A DNA stretch of 40,434 bases, taken from an uncultured Prevotella sp. Its GTDB lineage: Bacteria; Bacteroidota; Bacteroidia; Bacteroidales; Bacteroidaceae. This document shows, in pieces, positions 1 to 7,109 of this stretch. The translations under genes were made by a program, and so were the position numbers. The notes under the pieces are model-generated. The model saw only the letters and a list, made by a program, of their open reading frames with translations, did no database searches and had not been told where the DNA came from. The stretch covers positions 1 to 40,434 of the forward strand of contig CAJONQ010000017.1 of NCBI GenBank assembly GCA_905235835.1, written 5' to 3'. Within the stretch, counting starts at the first letter, position 1; each line of letters starts with the position of its first letter.

Positions 1-1
1 G

Positions 2-61
2 TTCAGAGGTGTGGGCGACATCAAGTTCTTCATGTACAGACTGGCAACACTTTATTCTTGA
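2..61 (+). other. C-terminal tail of an unrecognised coding frame cut by the window edge
   Basis: The frame starting at base 2 stays open to a TGA at 59-61 and reads FRGVGDIKFFMYRLATLYS, which has a protein-like composition. It may be the last 19 residues of a gene that enters from outside the window. It is too short to assign; a transposase end is one possibility. Its neighbour at 70-273 looks like a different, truncated gene. Confidence 0.25.
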
Positions 62-69
62 TTAGCATG

Positions 70-273
70 CTACTGCCAACCGGACAAATCCGCTGACCCA
101 GCAAGTATCTCCGACCAGTTCTCTGGTGTATAGTCTCGTTTTTCTCGTATCATAGGAAATTTCAAGAAATATGTGTCTTCTGTCTGAGGCTTTATCAAGA
201 CAAGTTTGTCCCTCGTCCCTTTGGTAGAAGAGACGGAAGTTACAAGCCAATCTGATACATCGTAGAATTCCAT
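70..273 (-). pseudogene. N-terminal fragment of a HipA-like kinase-domain protein
   Basis: The minus-strand ATG at 273 opens a 67-residue frame. Its first 58 residues (MEFYDVSDW..., TKGTRDK, YFLKFP, ENWSEILA) resemble the start of HipA-type serine/threonine kinase domains, where the W-S-E-I-I/L-A segment is followed by a region such as SKIGxMLGF. Here the resemblance stops after residue 58 (about base 100) and the frame ends eight residues later. HipA proteins usually exceed 300 residues, so this is only a gene start. A Bacteroidota -7 box (294-301) lies just upstream on the correct strand, so the original start and promoter appear preserved. The break at about base 100 is either a real deletion or rearrangement or a misjoin. 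The family call is by pattern only. Confidence 0.45.
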
Positions 274-293
274 ATTTCTTTTTAAGTTTGGTG

Positions 294-301
294 CAAAGTT
301 A
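294..301 (-). promoter_or_regulatory. -7 promoter box for the HipA-like fragment
   Basis: On the minus strand this reads TAACTTTG followed by CA, matching the Bacteroidota TAnnTTTG -7 consensus. It would start transcription about 15 bases before the ATG at 273. No clear TTTG -33 box is seen at the expected distance. Confidence 0.45.
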
Positions 302-361
302 CATATTTTCTATGAGTTTTATATCATTTCTGTTAAAATCTTAATTAAATTTGGCTAATTC

Positions 362-1636
362 TCACAGTTCGCACAGCCGCTGTTCGAGTTCTCTGGCGCT
401 TGCTCTGGTTGCGGTGAGACTCCTTACGTGAAACTGATCTCTCAGTTGTTCGGTGACCGTCAGATGATTGCCAACGCTACAGGTTGCTCTTCTATCTACT
501 CCGCTTCTATTCCTTCTACGCCTTACACGAAGAACGAGAAGGGCCAGGGCCCATGCTTCAACAACTCCCTGTTCGAGGACTTCTGCGAGTTCGGTCTCGG
601 TATGCAACTGGGTCACAAGAAGATGCGTGGAATCCTGCGCGAGAAGGCTGAGGAACTGGTAAAGACCACAGTCTATGACTGGATGCGCGAGGCCACGCAG
701 AAATGGCTTGACACCTACGACGACTCAACCGCCAACCGTCAGGCTACCGACGACTTCATCGCTGCCCTCGAGAAGGCCATTCTGCCCATCGACGGAGCCA
801 TCGCCTTCTGGCAGGGCCAAGGCAAGGAATTGTATGGTACCGAGGTGGCTGCACAGAAACTGAAGGAAGCCGAGGAGGCCAAGGCAGCAGGCAGCAAGAT
901 CTGCCCATGCCGTGGCTGTGCACTGGAGAGTGAACTCCTTGAGGGCAAGGCTCATCTGGCCAAGCGCTCACAGTGGATCATCGGTGGCGACGGTGCTTCT
1001 TACGACATCGGTTACGGCGGTCTCGACCACGTGATTGCTTCTGGTGAGGATGTGAACATCCTCGTGCTCGATACTGAGGTTTACTCTAACACTGGTGGTC
1101 AGGCTTCTAAGGCTACTCCACTCGGCGCTATCGCTCAGTTCGCTGCTCAGGGTAAGCGCATCCGCAAGAAGGACCTCGGTATGATTGCCACCACTTATGG
1201 CTACGTCTATGTCGCTCAGATCGCTATGGGTGCTGACCACGCTCAGACCCTGAAGGCTATCCGCGAGGCAGAGGCATGGCACGGACCTTCTATCATCATC
1301 GCCTATGCCCCATGTATCAACCACGGTCTGAAGGCCAAGGGCGGCATGGGTAAGAGCCAGGCTGAGGAGAAGAAGGCTGTCGAGTGCGGTTACTGGCACC
1401 TGTGGCGCTTCAACCCGGCACTTGCTGAGGAAGGAAAGAATCCGTTCTCACTCGACTCTAAGGAGCCTAACTGGGAGAACTTCCACGACTTCCTGCTGGG
1501 CGAGGTTCGTTACCTGTCAGTGAAGAAGGCTTATCCTAACGAGGCGGAGGAACTCTTCGCAGAGGCACAGAAGATGGCACAACTCCGTTACAAGAGTTAT
1601 GTTCGTAAGACTCAAGAGAACTGGAGCGAGGAGTAA
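362..1636 (+). pseudogene. nifJ: C-terminal 424 residues of pyruvate:ferredoxin (flavodoxin) oxidoreductase, 5'-truncated
   Basis: PFOR decarboxylates pyruvate to acetyl-CoA and CO2 and reduces ferredoxin in the cytoplasm. Only the last third of a roughly 1,180-residue enzyme is present. The fragment opens with SQFAQPLFEF and the proximal 4Fe-4S cysteines C14 and C17 (SGACSGCGE) and C42 (NATGCSS); the fourth is probably C318 (YAPCINHG). The thiamine diphosphate site is seen as GGDGASYDIGYGG and EVYSNTGGQ. An extra C-x-C-x2-C stretch (KICPCRGC) lies just before the TPP domain. An in-frame TAA at 356-358 and unrelated upstream sequence show that the gene is broken at about 359-361; the GTG at 428 is not a native start. 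A strong terminator follows. The family call is near certain; whether the truncation is biological or an assembly edge is open. Confidence 0.9.
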
Positions 1637-1657
1637 TCCCCTATCCTATCTATCATC

Positions 1658-1690
1658 AAAGGAGCATCCGAATATCGGGTGCTCCTTTAT
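1658..1690 (+). terminator. Intrinsic terminator after the PFOR gene
   Basis: A 13-base stem (1658-1670 with 1676-1688, one G-T wobble) closes a 5-base AATAT loop and ends in TTTATT. It sits 21 bases after the PFOR stop codon. Confidence 0.85.
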
Positions 1691-1726
1691 TGTTCATAGA
1701 TAGTACTGATAATTTATAGAAAATAC

Positions 1727-1757
1727 TTTGTCGTTTCGTGACAAATTATTATCTTTG
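1727..1757 (+). promoter_or_regulatory. Promoter for the C11 peptidase gene
   Basis: TTTG at 1727-1730 and TATCTTTG at 1750-1757 are separated by 19 bases, a good match to the Bacteroidota -33/-7 consensus. The predicted transcript starts near 1762-1764, leaving a leader of about 113 bases that contains the relic at 1772-1840. Confidence 0.75.
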
Positions 1758-1771
1758 CTGCATTAAACTAG

Positions 1772-1840
1772 ATAATTAAAAAATTCAAGGCCCGCGGCGG
1801 CGTATTCATCGTCAACGGCCGCAAGATATTGATTAAATAA
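1772..1840 (+). pseudogene. Relic resembling the C-terminal tail of a type IX-secreted protein
   Basis: A 22-codon open stretch without a start codon ends in TAA at 1838-1840. It translates to IIKKFKARGGVFIVNGRKIL followed by IK and stop. The GG/KG-V-F/Y-I-V-N-G-R/K-K pattern ending in a basic residue is the typical extreme C-terminus of Bacteroidota secreted proteins carrying a type IX (Por) sorting domain. Nothing upstream belongs to such a protein, because a stop lies in frame at 1769-1771. It appears to be the stranded tail of a lost gene, now inside the 5' leader of the peptidase gene. Its high G+C compared with the flanking A+T-rich leader also marks it as coding-derived. Confidence 0.5.
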
Positions 1841-1876
1841 TTCACCTTTTTTATTAATTAAATTACAAACACAACA

Positions 1877-3583
1877 ATGAAGAAAATTTTGTTTTTTACA
1901 ACCATGCTGTTGGCTGGCTTGACGTTCACCGCCTGCGGTGATGACGACCCTGTAGCCGATGGTGGCACAACACCTGGTGGCGGCACAACACCCGGAACCC
2001 AGAAGTGCGACATTGTACTCATGTATTACGGCATCGGTGGCGCTAATCTGGATGATGACACCGAGATTGCGCTTTCTAACGTTGTCAAGGAGCAGGATAA
2101 GCACGCAAATGTCCGTACCTTCGTACAGTTCAAGTATTCCAAGGAGCGCCATTCAAGTTATAGCAACAATTATGCCATGAGTGGTGACTACGGATGCGCC
2201 TACCGCTTTGAGGCTAACGCAACCACGCTCAATACAAAGTATGGGAACTCCAGCGGGCAGGAAAAGCCATTCCTGCTCACTGCCGACATGAAGTTGGGCG
2301 ACGGCACCTACAAGATGTACGAACCGCAGAATCTGGTTTCGTTCATGAATTGGTGCAGACAGCAGGTACCCGATGCCAAAGTCTACGTATTGGCATTCGG
2401 CGACCACGGCGGTGGCTATAGCATTACCAAAGACTACGACAAGAGCAAAGCTGGCAGCAACCAGATGCGCGGCGTGATGTACGACGAGAATATTAAAGGC
2501 TCACCCTGCATGTCGCCTACCGAGATTGCCACCGCCATCAAGTCGGTGAACAAGAAGATCGACATGGTGTTCTTCGACTGCTGCCTGATGAGCAACCTCG
2601 AGGTGCTGGGCGAACTGCAGGATACCAAACTGGTCGACTACGTCTTCGCCTCGGGTCACTCCGTCATCCAGTCACCGCTGTCCATGCTATGCACCGATTT
2701 GTCGACCGCTCTCAACAAAGGCAACTATTTGGACGGAGCCAAGCAGTTTGTAGCCGACATTACGACATATATGGAGAATGCCTATAAGAAGTCGCCGAAA
2801 CCTAAGGACAGGAACATGGACTATACGCTGACCGACCTGAGCAAACTGCCCACAGCCTATGCCAGCATCAAGGCCGTGGCTGATTATCTGTCTAAGATTC
2901 CTGAGGCTACCCTTACTGCTAAGCAAGATGATTATACAGAAGCAGCAAGTTTGACTTATCAGTACACCAACAACAAACCGCTTTACGACATGGGCTCCTA
3001 TCTCGAGCACCTGAAGAAGTACGCTTTACCTGGCGACAACGATTTCAAGACGCTTGCCGACAAGGCTATTTCCGACCTCAGGGCATGCCAGGTGGCTCAC
3101 CAGGAGTATAACTACATCAGCAATACTGAGAAGATAGGCACGCCATACAGCCTGACGTATAGCGTAACCCTCGGCTTCACCAGCAGCCGTCTTGATTTCT
3201 CAAGGGTCACGAACGGCAGTAAGGATGTGCAGAAGCAGGGCGTCATCATGACCTACATCAAAGGTGGTCAGGGAGAGGTGAATAACCTATACTACAACGA
3301 CTACTTCCTGGAGAACGGCCTGAACTATTACTCAGAATGGAGTAAAGATCAAGAGGTAAACGTCCTTTATGTCACTAACTACGACGAAAAGGGCAGCAAG
3401 GGCGCAGCCTACAAAAACTGGAAGGCTACCTATTGCACCACCATCTTCGACAAGTCCACCGGTTGGTCGAACTGGATGAGAGTCAACACGGGTATCCCCT
3501 ATGACAATCCTCCATTGGACGACGAGGGCAACGTAGTGCTCGAACTCAGTCTCGAAGAATGGTTGAGCACTTTGGAAGAATAA
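1877..3583 (+). CDS. Clostripain family (peptidase C11) lipoprotein protease
   Basis: A 568-residue probable surface cysteine protease of clan CD (the caspase/clostripain fold), which typically cleaves after Arg or Lys. The signal peptide ends in a lipobox with the acylated Cys at residue 20 (LTFTAC), followed by GDDD. Acidic residues directly after the lipid Cys are a known lipoprotein surface-export signal in Bacteroidota. A Thr/Gly/Pro linker (about 30-41) leads to the catalytic domain. The catalytic pair is His177 in GDHGGGY and Cys236 in FFDCCLMSNLE (family pattern D-x-C-L-M; Cys235 precedes it). The length fits the family. It is transcribed alone from its own promoter, with a terminator 22 bases after the stop. 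The following operon encodes an HprK-like protein, a peptidase, PqqD and an exporter; a functional link is possible but unproven. Confidence 0.88.
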   Translation: MKKILFFTTMLLAGLTFTACGDDDPVADGGTTPGGGTTPGTQKCDIVLMYYGIGGANLDDDTEIALSNVVKEQDKHANVRTFVQFKYSKERHSSYSNNYAMSGDYGCAYRFEANATTLNTKYGNSSGQEKPFLLTADMKLGDGTYKMYEPQNLVSFMNWCRQQVPDAKVYVLAFGDHGGGYSITKDYDKSKAGSNQMRGVMYDENIKGSPCMSPTEIATAIKSVNKKIDMVFFDCCLMSNLEVLGELQDTKLVDYVFASGHSVIQSPLSMLCTDLSTALNKGNYLDGAKQFVADITTYMENAYKKSPKPKDRNMDYTLTDLSKLPTAYASIKAVADYLSKIPEATLTAKQDDYTEAASLTYQYTNNKPLYDMGSYLEHLKKYALPGDNDFKTLADKAISDLRACQVAHQEYNYISNTEKIGTPYSLTYSVTLGFTSSRLDFSRVTNGSKDVQKQGVIMTYIKGGQGEVNNLYYNDYFLENGLNYYSEWSKDQEVNVLYVTNYDEKGSKGAAYKNWKATYCTTIFDKSTGWSNWMRVNTGIPYDNPPLDDEGNVVLELSLEEWLSTLEE

Positions 3584-3605
3584 TCCGTTCTATATCTATA
3601 TCCAG

Positions 3606-3637
3606 AGAGCATCCTGACAAAGCAGGATGCTCTTTTT
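3606..3637 (+). terminator. Intrinsic terminator after the C11 peptidase gene
   Basis: A perfect 11-base stem (3606-3616 with 3623-3633) with a 6-base loop is followed by a T run to 3637. The stem core (GAGCATCC) resembles that of the terminator after the PFOR gene. Confidence 0.9.
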
Positions 3638-3639
3638 GA

Positions 3640-3806
3640 TTCCGATACCTCCAATCGCAGTTAGAGATGCCTTCCGTAGGGGTAGCCGATGACCGTTGTT
3701 GGGGTATTAGTGCCGTCCTTCGAGGGGTAATGTGGCATCCTTTCAACCGTTCGGCTCCAGCCAATCAACTGAACGGCTATAGCCGAAAGCAAACCGCTTT
3801 CGAAAG
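3640..3806. repeat. Structured non-coding stretch, probable dispersed intergenic repeat
   Basis: This segment between a terminator and a promoter encodes no convincing protein, although short frames run through it on both strands. It ends in hairpin-forming DNA: a perfect 12-base palindrome CGGCTATAGCCG (3774-3785) and, overlapping it, a 7-base stem CGAAAGC/GCTTTCG (3784-3790 with 3796-3802). Its sequence style (CTTCCGTAGGGGTAGCC and similar) suggests an intergenic repeat family. That is an impression and needs a self-comparison of the genome. Confidence 0.3.
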
Positions 3807-3823
3807 AAAAACAATAGATTTAT

Positions 3824-3854
3824 TTTGTTCTTTACTCACTTATTTGTACCTTTG
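3824..3854 (+). promoter_or_regulatory. Promoter for the HprK-like/S26/PqqD/ABC operon
   Basis: TTTG at 3824-3827 and TACCTTTG at 3847-3854 have 19-base spacing. Transcription would start near 3859-3861, about 13-15 bases before the ATG at 3874. This rules out the longer frame beginning at 3667. Confidence 0.8.
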
Positions 3855-3873
3855 CCGACAAAAACAGGAAAGC

Positions 3874-4728
3874 ATGATGACTGAGACAAAATATTATAAG
3901 GTTGCCGACCATGTGTATGGCGTACAGACTGCCGAGGAGGACTTCGCACTGATGCAGAACTATGAGCCGTTCCGTTGCGACAAAGACACTACCCTCTTCA
4001 TTCTGAAAGTCGAGGACGGTGAGCGTATCGACTATACGGAGGAGTTACGTCAGGAGGAAGAAGGACAGGAAATCTTCTGTGGCAAGACAGCCGACGGCAA
4101 ATCGGTGTTTGAGTTCCGTTGGCAATACGAGACGGCAGGCTGGCTGGTATGTCCTGACGACTACCACGAGGGACGGCTCATCATGACGGGGAAATGGCGT
4201 AAACTTGCCATCGATAACGCACTGATGGTGCTCTATGCCCTTGCCACAGCACCCCATCAAACGGTATTGTTTCATGCCGCTGTCGTGAGCCACGAGGAGA
4301 AAGCGTATATGTTTTTGGGTAAGAGTGGTACGGGAAAGAGCACCCATGCCCGTCTTTGGCTGAAACATATCGAGGGTACGGCATTGGTGAACGACGACAA
4401 TCCGGTAGTACGCATCCAGCATGATACAGCAATCATCTATGGTAGTCCTTGGAGTGGTAAGACACCCTGTTACCGTAATGTCAGTTATCCTTTGGGGGGT
4501 ATCGTACTGCTCAGTCAGGCACCCTATAACAAGATACGCCGTCTGAAAGGTATCGAGGCATACGCCTCACTGGTACCCAGTATCAGTGGTAAGCGATGGG
4601 ACCAGCAAGTTGCCGACGGACTGCATCAGACAGAGAATACCCTTGCCATGACGACACCCGTCTGGTATCTGGAATGTCTCCCCGATGAGGAGGCGGCAAA
4701 AGTGTGCCAGGAGGCAGTTGAAAGATGA
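3874..4728 (+). CDS. HPr-kinase-like P-loop protein (peptide-cluster type)
   Basis: A 284-residue cytoplasmic protein resembling the C-terminal kinase domain of HPr kinase/phosphorylase and the HprK homologues found in ribosomal peptide clusters (for example the PadeK-type kinase of lasso peptides, which phosphorylates a precursor). The Walker A motif is GKSGTGKST (149-157). It is preceded by FHAAVV with His134 and followed by LVNDDNP with Asp174/Asp175, the pattern expected around the HprK active site; GSPWSGKTP follows at about 190-198. The N-terminal 110 residues match no domain I recognise. The start at 3874 (MMTETK) is chosen because the promoter ends at 3854; the in-frame ATG at 3667 lies upstream of the promoter. 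The S26-like gene begins 10 bases downstream. The substrate is unknown, and a true PTS role is unlikely given the neighbours. Confidence 0.75.
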   Translation: MMTETKYYKVADHVYGVQTAEEDFALMQNYEPFRCDKDTTLFILKVEDGERIDYTEELRQEEEGQEIFCGKTADGKSVFEFRWQYETAGWLVCPDDYHEGRLIMTGKWRKLAIDNALMVLYALATAPHQTVLFHAAVVSHEEKAYMFLGKSGTGKSTHARLWLKHIEGTALVNDDNPVVRIQHDTAIIYGSPWSGKTPCYRNVSYPLGGIVLLSQAPYNKIRRLKGIEAYASLVPSISGKRWDQQVADGLHQTENTLAMTTPVWYLECLPDEEAAKVCQEAVER

Positions 4729-4738
4729 AAGTTGAGAG

Positions 4739-5167
4739 ATGATTAGTGACCACGAGATATTAGAAGAGGCAACCCGCTTGGCTAAAGAGGGATTGAGTGT
4801 GACGCTACCCGTCAAGGGCAACAGCATGCTGCCGTTCATCATTGGCGGCAAGGAGAGTGTCATCCTCCAGAAGACCGTCAATCCCAAGGTGGGTGATGTG
4901 GTACTTGCCTGGGTCGAGAACTGCCGGTATGTGGTACACCGCATCATCCGAATAGAGGGTGACAACGTAACCCTGATGGGTGACGGAAACATCATCGGCA
5001 CGGAACACTGTCAACTACACGACATCTGCGCCACTGCCACCCATGTGGTGAGTGCTGACGGCAAGCAACATGACTTATACAGCAAATGGCGTCTGCGTGC
5101 CACCAAGCTATGGTGGTATCTGCGACCAATTAGAAGATATATATTAGCAATATACAGACGATTATGA
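4739..5167 (+). CDS. S24/S26-family peptidase-like protein
   Basis: A 142-residue protein with the fold signature of signal-peptidase-type serine proteases. GNSMLPF holds the likely nucleophile Ser29, VGDVV follows at 51-55, and VVHRIIRI (His67, Arg68) sits where bacterial signal peptidase I has its general-base Lys region; a Ser-His arrangement occurs in SipW/ER-type enzymes. GDGN follows at about 82-85. Unlike housekeeping LepB it is short and has no N-terminal membrane anchor; the C-terminus is rich in Arg and aromatic residues (RLRATKLWWYLRPIRRY) and could be membrane-associated. The stop overlaps the PqqD start by four bases (ATGA). By context it may cleave a leader from the peptide handled by this operon. 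The protease activity is inferred. Confidence 0.72.
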   Translation: MISDHEILEEATRLAKEGLSVTLPVKGNSMLPFIIGGKESVILQKTVNPKVGDVVLAWVENCRYVVHRIIRIEGDNVTLMGDGNIIGTEHCQLHDICATATHVVSADGKQHDLYSKWRLRATKLWWYLRPIRRYILAIYRRL

Positions 5168-5433
5168 GAATCAAAAAAGGATTTATACTACGTGAGGTAT
5201 GTGGTGAGCATGTCATCACTGGTGAGGGACTTGCTGCTGTCAACTTCGGCAGACTGCTTGCCCTCAATGAGACAGCGGCATGGTTGTGGAAACAGGCTGA
5301 TGCCATGGGTGACTTTTCTGCCGACGCATTAGCAGAAAAGCTCTGTGAGGAATACGAGGTGACAAAGGAGACGGCACTGCGAGATGTGACAACTATCGTA
5401 GAGCAGTGGCAGAAAGAAGGAGTCGTTGAATGA
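5164..5433 (+). CDS. PqqD-like peptide-binding protein (RiPP recognition element)
   Basis: An 89-residue winged-helix protein of the PqqD family, stand-alone in size. PqqD-type domains bind the leader of ribosomally made precursor peptides and deliver it to modifying enzymes. The pattern is visible as FILREVCGEHVI, a strand pair, then NFGRLLALNETAAWLWK (the family's L-N-x-T/S-A-x-x-L/I-W signature) and a C-terminal helical part (LCEEYEVTKETALRDV, FVxxWxxxGVVE style). It overlaps both neighbours by ATGA and so is translationally coupled to the peptidase and the exporter. No other PQQ genes are near, so PQQ synthesis is not implied. Confidence 0.82.
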   Translation: MRIKKGFILREVCGEHVITGEGLAAVNFGRLLALNETAAWLWKQADAMGDFSADALAEKLCEEYEVTKETALRDVTTIVEQWQKEGVVE

Positions 5434-7052
5434 AATACGTCACATGGCTGTGGCATAACATGTCAGGCATCCGCTGGAACTCAGCGATACGCATTATCAT
5501 TGGTATCGGGCAAGTAGGACTCGGTCTGATGATGGTATGGCTCAGCCGTGTGTTCATCGACAAAACCATCCGTACCGGCTCTGCTGAGGACGTGACGCAG
5601 ATGGTGATATGGCTGGTTATGACGGTCGTTGGCGGTGTCGTGCTACGACAGATATACTACTATATGACGACCACTGCTAATGTACGCCAGACGAATACGC
5701 TACGTCTCCACATCTTCAGTCAACTCTTCCGTCGCCAGCTCTTTGGCAACAAGACACTACACTCGGGAGATATCACCTCACGACTCGCCAAGGATATCGA
5801 TACGGTAAGTACCGTGACGACAGACACATTGCCACAGATGGGTATCACTATGATACAACTCTGTGGAGCCTTCCTGTTGATGCGCTGGTTTGACGCCCGT
5901 CTTGCATGGGCTTTATTAATACTCACCCCCCTTGCCATCATCTTCGGCAAACTCATTGCCCGTAAACTGCGACAGATGACGCTCGACATCCGACAAGATG
6001 AGAGTAAGATCCAAATGCAGGTACAGGAGACCATGGAGCACAATGCTGTGCTGCGCTCACTTGGTAGTGAGCAATGGGTAACGGAACGTCTGGATACCAT
6101 GCAACAACGACTGCAAGGCAATGTGATGCGACGTACCCGCTTCACCGTTATTACCCGTCTTGTCATGGGTTGCGCCTTTGGACTGGGATATCTTTTGGCT
6201 TTCGTATGGGGAGGTCTCGGACTGCGTAACGGTACTATCACCTTTGGTGTGATGACCTCTTTCCTGCAACTGGTCGGCATGATACAGCACCCTATCCTGC
6301 AAATGCTGAATATGGTACCTGCTGTCATCCATGCCACAGCAAGTATCGACAGACTGGAGGAGTTAGACCAGATAGAACAAGAGCATAGCAGTGTAAGTAA
6401 CAAACCTAAGAAAGCAGTTCCCGGCATCCGCTTCGACAACGTATCGTTCCACTATGCCACAGGTGACCGAATGGTCGTCAACCAATTCAGTCATAACTTT
6501 AAAGCTGGTACGAAAACGGCGATTATGGGAGAGACGGGTATTGGCAAGACAACTCTGTTCCGACTGCTACTCGGTTTTATCCAACCCACAGAAGGACATA
6601 TCATCCTCTATCAACAAGAAGGTGAAGAAACGATAGGTATCCAGACACGACCTAACTTCGTCTTCGTCCCACAAGGGAATACGCTGATGAGCGGGAGTAT
6701 CCGTTATAACCTGCAACTCGCAAAACCTGACGCGACAGAAGAAGAGCTACAGGAAGTACTGCATACCGCCTGTGCCGATTTCGTAAACGACCTGCCACAA
6801 GGTATCAATACCGAATTAGGTGAGCGTGGCAAAGGACTCAGTGAGGGACAAGCACAACGTATCGCCATTGCCCGTGGACTGCTCTGCCAAGGTAATATCC
6901 TGTTGCTTGACGAGATCAGTAGCAGTCTGGATGAACCTACAGAACAAGAACTATACAAACGACTCTTCTCGATGTGTAAAGAGAAAACCATGCTGTTTAT
7001 CACCCACCGCAAAACAGTCAGCGAACTCTGTGACGAGGTGATAAGACTATAA
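5430..7052 (+). CDS. ABC transporter, fused permease and ATPase (peptide-exporter type)
   Basis: A 540-residue half-transporter of the type I exporter class. Residues of about 1-310 form the six-helix transmembrane domain and about 335-540 the nucleotide-binding domain. Motifs: Walker A GETGIGKTT (about 368-376), Q-loop VFVPQGN, signature LSEGQAQR (about 470), Walker B ILLLDEISSSLD (about 490-500), H-loop ITHRKT. It lacks an N-terminal C39 peptidase domain, so any leader cleavage would have to come from another protein such as the upstream S26-like gene. It is the last gene of the four-gene operon. Lasso and other ribosomal peptides are exported by such transporters; the cargo here is unknown. 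No clear terminator is seen before the next promoter. Confidence 0.85.
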   Translation: MKYVTWLWHNMSGIRWNSAIRIIIGIGQVGLGLMMVWLSRVFIDKTIRTGSAEDVTQMVIWLVMTVVGGVVLRQIYYYMTTTANVRQTNTLRLHIFSQLFRRQLFGNKTLHSGDITSRLAKDIDTVSTVTTDTLPQMGITMIQLCGAFLLMRWFDARLAWALLILTPLAIIFGKLIARKLRQMTLDIRQDESKIQMQVQETMEHNAVLRSLGSEQWVTERLDTMQQRLQGNVMRRTRFTVITRLVMGCAFGLGYLLAFVWGGLGLRNGTITFGVMTSFLQLVGMIQHPILQMLNMVPAVIHATASIDRLEELDQIEQEHSSVSNKPKKAVPGIRFDNVSFHYATGDRMVVNQFSHNFKAGTKTAIMGETGIGKTTLFRLLLGFIQPTEGHIILYQQEGEETIGIQTRPNFVFVPQGNTLMSGSIRYNLQLAKPDATEEELQEVLHTACADFVNDLPQGINTELGERGKGLSEGQAQRIAIARGLLCQGNILLLDEISSSLDEPTEQELYKRLFSMCKEKTMLFITHRKTVSELCDEVIRL

Positions 7053-7109
7053 GGAATACTTGTTCTATTTTCCCTTTTTACTATTAATTTTACCCTAACC
7101 TGTAAAATA

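Noticed and set aside
428..1636. PFOR as a complete gene starting at GTG 428
   Set aside because: Family similarity continues upstream in frame to about 361, and the cluster cysteines at the start of the fragment lie before 428.
3546..3764. Minus-strand 72-residue frame over the intergenic block
   Set aside because: It runs through the C11 gene's terminator and end, with no promoter or start context; repeat DNA is a better explanation.
3667..3873. Upstream extension of the HprK-like frame to an ATG at 3667
   Set aside because: It crosses the -33/-7 promoter at 3824-3854, and the added residues do not look like part of the family.
3874..7052. Complete lasso peptide or PQQ biosynthesis cluster
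   Set aside because: No precursor, cyclase, transglutaminase-like protease or PqqA/B/C/E gene is visible, so only a partial or novel cassette can be claimed.
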